From Pyrus communis (taxonomy: Eukaryota > Streptophyta > Magnoliopsida > Rosales > Rosaceae): a stretch of DNA of 64,000 bases. Positions 55,036-64,000 of the stretch are shown in pieces (positions within the stretch are counted from its first letter, which is position 1; every line of letters begins with the position of its first letter). The notes beneath the pieces were generated by a model, which worked only from the letters and a program-made list of their open reading frames with translations, did no database searches and was not told the DNA's origin. The stretch lies in NCBI RefSeq assembly GCF_963583255.1, contig NC_084810.1, forward strand, positions 8,029,751 through 8,093,750, given 5' to 3'. The position numbers and the translations under genes were made by a program.

Positions 55036-57590
55036 CTTGCAGACTACAATGGAGTCTGTGAAGGTTGCCAATTTGGTAAACAACACAGAGAAGAATTCCC
55101 AAGAAATCAAGTGTACAGAGTAATTGCTCCACTTGAACTGATTCATGTTGATTTGTGTGGACCTATGAAGACTGAGTCAATTGCTGGAAATAAGTATTTC
55201 ATGTATAGATGATTTTACCAGAATGATTTGGGTCTATTTCTTGAGATATAAGTCTGATGCATTCAACTATTTTAAGAAATTCAAAGCTATGGCAGAATTA
55301 CAAAGTGGTTTCAAGATTAAGACTCTGTGAAATGATAGAGGAAGGGAGTTCAAGTCATCAGAATTTGATTAGTTCTGTGAAAAGGAAGGAATACAAAGAC
55401 AACTTACTCTTGCATATACTCCACAACAAAATGGAGTAGTGGAGAGAAAGAACAGAACAGTGATTGAAATGGAGAAATCTATGTTGCATGAGAAGAGGAT
55501 GCCATATTTTCTCTGGGCAAAAGCAGTGCATACATCTGTATATATCCTAAATCAATGTCCCACAAAGGCTTTGAACAACATCACACCTTTTGAAGCTTAT
55601 TCCGGTAAAAAGCCAGGAATAGCCCATCTGAGAGTATTTGGATCTCTATGTTATGTTCATGCTCCAAGTGAACAGAGACATAAACTCGAACCTAAAAGCT
55701 TCAAATGAGTATTTGTGGGATATGCAACTTGTGAAAAGGGGTATAGGGTATTTGATCCACTATCCAAGAAGCTATTCTTGTCAAGAGACATTGTATTTGA
55801 TGAAGAAGCTGTCTGGAATTGGGAAGAGAACTCAGGGTCAACATCTCTTAATACTGGAAGTTTTATTCATAATGACATAAGTACTGAGAGCAGTGATAGA
55901 ATGGTGTTGTCTCCTACATCATCTATATTATCTCCATCTAGGAGAGCTCTTAATATTGAAGACTCTCAAATTCAATCCAAATCACCTATCTTAGGTGAAT
56001 CTTCAAGCATGTCAAACTTAAGTGAAGGACACAATCAAGCATTTGATCATACACCACTAAAGTGGAGGAATCTGAATGAAGTATTGGCTCAATGTAATCT
56101 GTGTATCATGGATCCAGAGAAGTATGAGGATGCCAAACAAGATGAGTCTTGGTTAAAAGCTATGGAGGATGAGCTATTTATGATTGAAAAGAATGGCACC
56201 TGGAAGCTTGTTGACAGACCAACTGAAAAACCTGTTATAGGGGTTAAATGGGTTTACAAAACCAAGTTAAATCTTGATGGCTCAGTGTTGAAGAATAAAG
56301 CAAGGCTGATTGCAAAAGGCTATACACAAAAGCCTGGTTTGGACTACAATGAGACTTATGCACCGGTTGCTAGGTTGGATACCATTAGAACTTTAATAGC
56401 TTTGGCTGCACAAAAGAGCTGGAAACTGTATCAATTAGATGTGAAATCGGCCTTCTTGAATGGAGTTCTACAAGAAGAGGTCTATGTTGAGCAGCCTTAA
56501 GGTTTTGTAGTAAAAGGCAAGGAAGAAAAGGTGTACAAACTTCATAAGGCCCTCTATGGTCTAAAACAAGCTCCAAGAGCTTGGTATGGAGAGATTGACA
56601 GCTATTTCTCACAGTGTGGTTTCAAGAAAAGCTTGAGTGAACCAACTCTATATATAAAAGCAAGGGGAGAAGATATCCTGATTGTCTCTATCTATGTAGA
56701 TGATATAGTCTACACTGGTAGTTGCAAACCAATGCTAGAAGAGTTCAAGGAAGATATGAAAATGAAGTATGAAATGACAGATTTAGGACTTCTTCATCAC
56801 TTCCTTGGGATGGGAGTCATTCAAACAGAGTCCAGCATCTTCATTAATCAGAAGAAGTATGCAAGCTCTTGACTGAGTAAATTTGGTTTAAATGAAGCAA
56901 AGACTGTCGCAACTCCTCTGGTAGCTACTGAGAAGCTATCTAAAGATGATGGAAGTGGATCTGCAAGTGATGAAATGTATATGAGCATTGTGGGAAGCCT
57001 TCTATATCTCACTGCTACAAGGCCGGATATAATGTATGCAGCTAGTTTATTGGCAAGCAAGACACATGCATTGTCCTACCAATAGACACTATGGAACTGC
57101 AAAGAGAGTACTCAGATACATCAAGGGAACTCTGGATTATGGCTTGGAGTATATGAAAGGAAGAAAAGCTTGTTTAATTGGCTTCTGTGATAGTGATTGG
57201 GGTGGTTCGTTGGAAGACAGCAAAAGCACATCAGGATATGCATTCTCATTTGGCAGTGGTGTGTTTTCCTGGGCTTCAGTCAAGCAAAACTGTGTTGCAC
57301 TCTCAACTGCAAAGGCTAAATATATAAGTGCATCAGAAGCCACAACTCAAGCAATATGGCAGAGGTTTGTTTTGGAAGATTTTGGAGAATTACAAACTGT
57401 AGCTACTCCTCTTCACTGTGACAACACATCTGTCATTGCTATCATAAAGAATTCTGTGTTCCATCAAAAGACAAAGCACATTGATAGAAGGTATCACTTT
57501 ATTAAGGATGCACTGCAAGAAGGAATCATTGATTTGGTGTATTGTCCCACTAAAAACAGGTAGCAGATATCTTCACAAAACCTTTGGCTA
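55036..57590 (+). pseudogene. Copia integrase, reverse transcriptase and RNase H, broken
   Basis: It continues the polyprotein after the TAA at 55033. Integrase shows [33 protein letters not shown] and YTPQQNGVVERKNRT. Breaks are a frameshift near 55208 and stops near 55328, 55370 and 55706. Reverse transcriptase (56100-56870) has GVKWVYKTKLNLDGS, LDVKSAFLNGVL and YVDDIV (about 56694), with a stop at 56498 and another near 56870. RNase H (about 57070-57563) shows CDSDWGGSLEDSKSTSGYAF and reads in a shifted frame after about 57062, with a further shift near 57560. Confidence 0.85.
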
Positions 57591-57654
57591 AGGATCGGTT
57601 CAACTATCTCAGGGATATGCTTAGTGTGAAATCAACTCAAAACTTAAAGGGGAG

Positions 57655-58029
57655 TGTTGAATTATAAGTGTTGAGCTGAAAAGTTTAGAATAAGTTTTCT
57701 TAAATTGGTGTATCCACTTGTGCAAAATGATGCAAAGTGTAAAGTTCTATTTTGTAAAAGGCCATGAGTGCCATGTGTTGGTTGATCCATGTAATTAGAT
57801 ATATGAGTGACTAAGATGAAATGTAGTGTTTTGTGTGGTCCTAAGTTAAGGCCATCAGTTAATGTAAAAGTAGAGTTAGTGCTTTTTTTGAAATACAGAA
57901 GAAATATTCCTCTGCAAACTTCTGCAAGAGAGAAGAAGCAAAAAACCATTCGGTTTCAGTTGTGTTCATCTTTGTTTTTCTGTCCAGCTCCCTCTAGATC
58001 AAAACCCATCAAATTCAGTCACACTAACA
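57655..58029 (+). repeat. 3' LTR of the 53-kb copia
   Basis: It begins TGTTGAATTATAAG after the GGGGAG tract and ends CACTAACA before the AGTAA duplication. Confidence 0.9.
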
Positions 58030-58034
58030 AGTAA

Positions 58035-58163
58035 TACCTTTACATAGAACTCAATAGGCCACCGCTAGCCTCCGTTGCGCCAAGTCAAGTGACAAACAAA
58101 ACAATTCGCCAGTGATGATTTTGGAACAAACCCGATTCCTGGCTAATTACATTCGGACTAACA
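58035..58163 (-). repeat. Old LTR fragment, copy B (part 2)
   Basis: It continues the LTR interrupted at 53003 and matches 34205-34308. The minus-strand start is TGTTAGTCCGAATG at 58163. With part 1 the LTR is about 480 bp, with TG...CA ends. Confidence 0.6.
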
Positions 58164-59643
58164 ATTCGCCAAGCTTTTCAGCTGTGTGTGCCTCCACCGT
58201 TCATGGCTACACGACAGCAACCTTTCCCGGGCCATTGCCAAGTTGTATCCCAAAATTTTAAAGCTCCAACCTCATTTTGCTCTCAAGCTCTCCCTCCAAC
58301 CACAAACCCTAACTTTGCAAACCTTCATCCGCTGGTCCCTTGCTTAGGCTTGGGCAGGCGGCAACCCCTCCCACCTCCTTCTAGCATCCCCCCTCCTAGT
58401 CTCTCCACCCCTTGCTTCCTACCCCATGTCCTCTCGCTGCGACCCACACATTTTTTTCCTTTCTTTATGCGCCCCTGACCTCCTTCCCTCGCTGCTTTCT
58501 CTCTTTTCTCTGTTCCTTGGTCTGCCCAGCACCTTCTCTCCTCACTCTTCTGTGCGCAACCTGTTTTCATGGCTTTATTGCGAGCTTCCAACCCACTTCT
58601 CTGATTATATTGTTGTACAAGGATCCTCCCTTGTTTGGGCTTAGATCTGCAGTTTTGGGTTGGTCTTTGGGTTGTTTTGTGGGTATTTGACTTGCTTTTT
58701 TTTGGTTTTTTGCTCTTTTTGCCTGGTTGGTGGCGGTCATGCCTACCGGAGGTTTCGTTTATTTGGATTCGTGTAGCTTATACTTCCTGGGTGGGGTTGC
58801 GCAAGGAGCATTCTCGGTGGCAGCTTCTTGGGCACCCACAGTGATGGTGTGCATATTTGCCAGCATAATTTTCTCTCGATTGTTCGGACTTTCCGAGGGC
58901 ACTGCCCTTGGAACTATTGTTTTGTCCTCTTTGGGTTCGTCGTGGTGGTGGGGATGGAGGTGCAGTGACGTGGGTTGTCTTGGCTTGGCAACCCCTCTAC
59001 CATCCATGTTGTTGCCGCTATTTCTTGCCATAACTGCAACCAACACCGGTCAGAGGAATTTCTAGCGGCTATTGGTGCTAACATGTTTTATGCAAGTTTT
59101 TGGATTGTAGTGGTGTTCCGACGACTTTGGTGGCTCTAGCTGGATCCCCTTCCACAGTTTGTCCCGGCTACAGCTGGCCTCGCACACCTCCTAACATTTC
59201 TGCATGTGCCTTTCCTTCTACTACCCATGCCTATGGCCAAATTGCAGTTGCATCTCCATTGTGGACATGTCACCTTGTTCTTTTGTTTCTTTTTTTTTTT
59301 TTTTTTAGTTTAGTTTTTATGACTGGTCCGTATTGCTTCGGCAAGTGGTTTGTGTCATCGCTTCTGCAATTTTGTAGCCTCGTTGTCTCACGATGATTTT
59401 GGTGAGGGTTTCGGTGCTTGGTATGTCACGTTTTGTCTATGGGATATATCAATCTCGGAATTCCTCATTCTAGTGGTCTGATTTCTGTGATGGTAGTAGA
59501 GGGGTTTAAAATTATTTGTAATTTGTGCTTATTACCTCCAAATCAAGAAATTGATCACTGGAGCATATGTACTTATCTAGCATCCTTGCAAGTAGTTGGT
59601 TATGGTAATCAAATTCTAACGTTTTTGTCCAAAAAAAAAAAAA
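58164..59643 (+). other. GC-richer retroposon-like stretch ending in an A tract
   Basis: The stretch begins near 58164 and ends in a run of 13 A at about 59631-59643, after TCTAACGTTTTTGTCC. The first third is CT-rich and the rest is T- and G-rich, with a T tract at 59289-59307. Open frames such as 58727-59065 are hydrophobic or low in information and show no domain. It may be a non-autonomous LINE derivative or a processed transcript, but no LINE motif is visible. Confidence 0.35.
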
Positions 59644-59915
59644 TCATCTCATTGAAGTCCCATTTTAGCCTTAGATTCTTTCAAATTGTATTCATTCATT
59701 GTGTTATTTGTTACAATAAGGTTGAGAATTTGATAGAGAAATGACTTTGAGGCACGTTAATATGTTTTCCTTAAAGTGATATTTGCCCTCACTCTAATAT
59801 GAGTTTGCTAACGGGTCTACAGCAAATCACTTCCAGGATATAACAAAGTTTGGAATTTTAGTTTAGCAAGAACTGAAATTCCCTTAAAATCTTCAAAAAG
59901 GAAACTATATGATTT
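59644..59915. other. Intergenic spacer
   Basis: No feature was seen up to the left edge of the last copia. Confidence 0.4.
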
Positions 59916-60508
59916 TGATGGAGAGAAAGAGGATAAGAAATTATTGTTTGAATAATTGTATTTATATCCAAATATGCAGCCAACATGGGCTATATATAGA
60001 TACTATGGAACCCTTTGAAGATGGATCAAAGTGTGCATATAAAAAGTCATGTTCTTTCCTGCATCATTACCACCGAATGGATGCATCTTTTAATCAAAGT
60101 CGCACCTTGTTGCATCTTTCATTTTCTGGAAAAGATGCAATCCCATTGTTAGTGACACGGAACTGCAAGAAGTCATAACTTTCTGATTTCATACCAAGGG
60201 ACATATCCCTTAGTTGTGCTTCTTCATCCAAGAGACATGGAATTGCAGCCATGCTCCTGTTGCCGAAAGACACGGCACTGCAGCAGAAACATGGAACTGC
60301 AGCCATGCTCCTTTTGCCAAAAGACACGGCACTGCAGGCTTTGTTGTGTTTCTTCACACAAGGCACTGCAGCCTTTCCCATTATGCACGCAACACCATAA
60401 ATAAATAAATATATATATATATATATTAATGAAATATACCAAAAATCCTTCCCTATTTCAATAATATATATATATATATATGCTCATGTACTTGGAAATA
60501 TCTAACAA
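59916..60508 (-). repeat. 3' LTR of the right-edge copia
   Basis: It begins TGTTAGATATTTCCAAGTAC at 60508 and ends near CTTTCTCTCCATCA at 59916; the end may instead be three bases away. A TATA-like CTATATATAGCCC lies at about 59990-60002 on the minus strand. (TA)n runs occupy 60412-60425 and 60465-60481. Confidence 0.65.
60233..60380 (-). repeat. Tandem repeats in the LTR U3 region
   Basis: About 2.5 copies of a unit of roughly 55-60 bp are present, containing (plus strand) GACATGGAA(C/T)TGCAGCCATG, then GACACGGCACTGCAG. The unit core CTGCAG occurs repeatedly. The array lies upstream of the LTR TATA box in the element's own direction. Confidence 0.8.
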
Positions 60509-61082
60509 TTCTCCTCTATCTCAAAATATATAAAACTAGAAATATTATAATGAATTAATCTTTCTATCATAAACTTTAATCATACACATATGTTCATGCA
60601 TACAAAAAGGTATCTTTCGATTTTAACCTTCAATTAGTATAAGTATCTCAAGGTTTTTACAAATACAATAGTTGCCTTTCCATACCTTAAACTATGTATT
60701 TATCGGTCAAAGCAGGAAAATGCTACACACATGATCATATTATAGCTTCCTTGGATAAAATTTTGTATCTAGTTAGCACTATTATGGTCCTGTGCTACAT
60801 CCTGGTTTCATAAACATTTACAAGAGAAAACCCATAAAACTCTTGGTAGAAGCAGCACCGCTCCTTATGTTTATATTGTATATGTTCCTGCTATTCGAAC
60901 ATCTTATATTATTATACCTCATTAAGAATTTAAATTTCACCCTCTATATCATAGCAGTATGCACTGGCATTCTGGAATAGGCTATATAAATTATCCAGTG
61001 CTTATTCAAACCACTTATCAGTAACTTTTTATTACCCATTGAACTTTGGTCTAGTGATGTTCTAGGCAAAGTTGGGTTACCA

Positions 61083-64000
61083 TTACTGGTGATTTATAGT
61101 AAAGGGTTTCAGCCCCATTCCACTAGATGTACTTTGTACCATATCTCTCGAGAGTCCCTTAGTAAAAGGATCTGCCAAATTTTTATTTGACCTTACATAA
61201 GTTATGTTAACAACTCCTTGTGTTATTAACTGTTTGACAAATTCATGTCTAAAGCTAATATGTCTAGATTTGCCATTATATACTTTGCTATAAGCTCTAG
61301 ACAATGTAGCTTCATTGTCGCAGTACAAAGAAATAGATGGCATTGGTTGTGGCCACAACTCTATATCGAACAATAAATCTCTCTACCATTATGCTTCTTT
61401 GAATATGGCTACTAATGCTATAAACTCAGATTCCATAGTGGAGTGTGATATAACAATTTGTTTCTTTGATACCCAAGAAACAGCACCTCCCCCAATAGTG
61501 AATATCCATCCTGTTATGGATTTATTATCGCTTGCGCTAGTAATCCAACTAGCATCTGAGCACCCTTCTAGTACCGCTGGAAATCTTGAATAAAATAGAT
61601 CCAAATTAATAGTCATTTTAAGATAACCAAAAACTCTACAAATTGCTTTCCAGTGTAAAGTACTAGGGTTGCTAGTATATCTTTTAAGCTTACAAATAGC
61701 AAATGCTATATTTGCCTTGTGCTATGCGAAGCATACATCAATCTTCCAATTACACTAGCATACTCAAGTTGTGCAACTGATATGCCAGAATTTACTAGCA
61801 TGTTGATCTTAGAGTCATAAGGGGTTGGTGCTTCTTTTATTTGCAAATGCTTATACTTCTGCAACATTTTTTCAACATACTGTGAATGGCACAATGCAAA
61901 ACCCCCCATCATGTCTCCTTACTTTAATCCCTAAGATAGTATCCACTTCATTCAAATCTTTCATTTTGAAATTTGAATTTAGATACTTCTTAGTTTCGGA
62001 TATAGCTTTCATGTTGATCCCAAATATTAGTAAATCATCTACATATAAGCATATGACAACACCATATTCATCAATGAATTTAGAATAAATACACTTATCG
62101 GCATTATTATGTCTAAAACCTTTTGACAAAATGACAAAGTCAAATTTTTCATGCCATTGTTTTGGTGCTTGTTTTAGACCATATAGTGACACTAATTTAC
62201 AAACCTTCTTTTTATTACCAGGAAGAACATATCCTTCTGGCTGCTCCATATATACCTTTTCATCCAAATCCCGATTTCAAAAGGCTGTTTTCACGTCCAT
62301 TTGATGTACATATAGATTATATGCAGATGCCAAAGCAAACAATACTCTAATGGAGGTGATTCTTGCAACTGGTGCATAGGTGTCAAAGTAGTCAACTTCC
62401 TTTTTCTATTTAAAATCTTTGGCTACCAATCGGGCTTTGAAAGTTTGCAGAGAACCATCAATATTATATTTCCTTCTAAACACCCACTTACAACCAATTT
62501 GTTTGGATCCATGTGGTAAGTCAACCAAAGTCCATGTTTGGTTTGATAACAATGAGTTCATCTCATCATCTACAGCTTCTTTCCAGAAAGCAGCATCTCT
62601 AGAAGTCATTGCTTCTTTTAAGGTTACAGGATCTCCTTCTACATTTAAAATGAAGGGTATTTTATGTAGAACCTTTTCTCTGTTTCCTTCCACCAAAAAT
62701 AAAATGGCTTCTGAAGATATAAAATCAGGACCTAAATTCTTTTATTTTCTGACCCTTTGACTTTTCCTACGTTCTAGAACCTTTTCCGGTTCCTTTCTCT
62801 TTTTGGTGCCAGAAACTGAACTGGGATTTTCCTTCGACACTAATTGTTGATCATGTTCTTCAACTGAACTAGGACTAGGGTCATTATAGAATTTATCCTC
62901 AAAGAACTCTACATCTCTTGACTCAACAATGATATTTGAGTCACATCAAGCAATCTGTATGCTTTAGAGTTCTGGGCATATCCCACAAAAATACTTTTTA
63001 TGCCTTTAGGACCTAATTTGGATCTTTTAGGGTCGTGAGACCTATAAAACGACAAACACCCCCAAACTCCCCAAACTCTTACATAATCCAAATTTGGCTT
63101 TCTGCCCTTCCATACTTCATATGGTGACACATGAGTTTTCTTAGAGGTAATTTTGTTTTGTATATGGCATGTTGCAAGAAGAGCTTCACCCCATAAATAT
63201 GTAAGAACATTTGCACTTATGACCATTGAATTAATCATATTAGTGAGCTTCCTATTCTTTCTTTCTGCTAAGCCATTTTGTTGAGGAGTGTAAGGTGTAG
63301 TTTTCTAATGAATGATTCCATGTTCTTCACAAAACAAAGAGAATTCATTTGAAAAATATTCACCACCTCTATCACTCCTAAGGATTTTAATTTTCCTTTC
63401 CTTTTGGTTTTCAACCTTAGCCTTATATCGTTTGAAAAGCTCAAAGGCTTCATCTTTATTAGACATTAAATAAACATAAGTAAATCTAGAACAGTCATCA
63501 ATGAAAGTAATAAAATAGCATTTTCCTCCTCTAGTTAAAACACCATTAAACTCACATATATCATAATGAACTAAATCTAATATTTCAGTATTTCTTTCTA
63601 CTTTTTGAAAAGGTTTCTTTGTAATTTTAGCTTGTGTGCAGATTTCACAATTTTTAAATGACATCTTTACAAGAAATTAAACCATGTTTAGACAAATATT
63701 TTAAAGATCTATAATTTAAATGTGCTAAACGAGAATGCCATAAAGTAGAAGAAGAGTCAACAATATAAACAGAAGAATTCACTTTATTGATATTGAGTTT
63801 AAACATTCCATCAAATGAATAACCCTTGCCAACAAATACACCATTCTTTGACAGTATAAATTTGTCGGCTTTCAACACCACTTTAATATCATTTTTACAC
63901 AGTAGATTTTCAGATACAAGATTCTTCTTAATGTCTGGGACATGAAAAACATTTGTCAGAGTCATTGTTTTTTCTAGAAGTGAATTGTAGTTCAACAGTC
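61083..64000 (-). pseudogene. Copia GAG-pre-integrase, integrase, RT and RNase H, broken
   Basis: Reading down from 64000: protease C-terminal part and GAG-pre-integrase (LWHSRLAHLNYRSLKYL, about 63700); integrase zinc motif (CEICTQAKITKKPF) and core (FIDDCSRFTYVYL, RSDRGGEYFSNEF, YTPQQNGLAERKNRK) at 63660-63200; RT (QIGCKWVFRRKYNIDGS, about 62470; MEQPEGYVLPG, about 62240; LYVDDLLIFG, about 62030); RNase H (CSDASWITSASDNKSITGW, about 61550; DNEATLSRAYSKVYNGKSRH, about 61280). The end is at about 61083. Breaks include a frameshift near 63660, stops near 63305 and 62275, and shifts near 62930, 62400 and 61900-61700. Confidence 0.88.

Larger units (their letters stand above)
53004..58029 (+). 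mobile_element. Complete Ty1/copia retrotransposon with broken pol
   Basis: The element is 5,026 bp with a perfect AGTAA duplication at 52999-53003 and 58030-58034. Both LTRs are 375 bp (TGTTGAATTATAAG...CACTAACA) and differ at about 13 positions by my count (about 3.5 percent). The primer site TGGCCTCAGAGCCAGG at 53379 differs at two bases from the initiator-Met tRNA complement. AAAGGGGAG precedes the 3' LTR. The internal frame has several stops and frameshifts, so the copy is not autonomous. It lies inside an older LTR. Confidence 0.92.
59916..64000 (-). mobile_element. Ty1/copia element, 3' half, continues past the window
   Basis: Minus-strand element with its 3' LTR at 59916-60508. A purine-rich tract GATAGAGGAGAAT precedes the LTR start TGTTAGATATTTCC at 60508. 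About 570 bp of 3' untranslated region (60509-61082) follow the pol end. Pol runs off the right edge. The frames are broken, so this copy is not autonomous. Confidence 0.82.

Noticed and set aside
58727..59065. Hydrophobic 112-residue frame resembling a membrane protein
   Set aside because: Its hydrophobicity follows from T- and G-rich composition. It has no domain and no conserved start, and the stretch ends in an A tract like a retroposed RNA.
1..64000. tRNA, rRNA and other classical RNA genes
   Set aside because: I looked for cloverleaf A/B boxes and rRNA words by eye. The only matches were tRNA-complementary primer sites of retrotransposons.

Overview
The window is plant nuclear DNA. It has GT-AG introns, a plant NAC transcription factor, a three-RRM RNA-binding protein of the plant RBP45/47 type, and dense Ty1/copia, LINE and MITE remains. 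Several repeat families look to me like ones seen in Rosaceae (apple or pear), but that is from memory and unchecked. Only two host protein-coding genes can be supported. Most of the rest is transposon sequence at different stages of decay.

Layout. 1-772 is probably part of an LTR. 1434-1554 is a 121-bp MITE with a perfect 9-bp target duplication. 1.9-5.1 kb is a decayed copia pol followed by its 3' LTR. 5.7-8.0 kb is a 5'-truncated LINE with an A tail. A second MITE family lies at 9710-9863, and a 2.6-kb solo LTR at 10948-13546. The RBP45-like gene occupies 15.5-19.3 kb (seven exons, 408 codons). Its promoter carries a G-quadruplex motif, a telo-box, site II elements, a G-box and a TATA box. 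A non-autonomous hAT-like element follows (20017-20749), then LTR remains (about 22.0-23.8 kb), a 1.5-kb solo LTR (23996-25477), a large imperfect inverted duplication (25.6-26.8 kb) and a second copy of the long solo LTR (26920-29116).

30-45 kb is a nest. A host sequence present twice (29987-30838 and 44967-45640) flanks a truncated minus-strand copia (30833-33545), an old LTR-plus-PBS fragment (33617-34308) and a decayed plus-strand copia (34697-44885). That copia has been entered by an unidentified 1.5-kb insertion and by a young minus-strand copia (39495-44511). The young element's pol is intact except for one stop near the end, and its LTRs end in an unusual TG...TT. The single-exon NAC gene is at 46833-48260, with MITEs around it. 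A second old LTR-plus-PBS fragment at 52.3 kb is split by a complete but mutated copia (53004-58029). The window closes with an A-tailed retroposon-like stretch (58.2-59.6 kb) and the 3' half of another minus-strand copia that runs off the end (59916-64000).

I found no convincing new multi-gene system. The most unusual signals are paired, co-varying small hairpins inside the two long solo LTRs, the hairpin-forming inverted duplication, the promoter G-quadruplex cluster, the non-canonical LTR terminus, and the modular repeat structure of the NAC C-terminus. Target duplications, LTR limits and splice sites were read by eye; no database search was possible.
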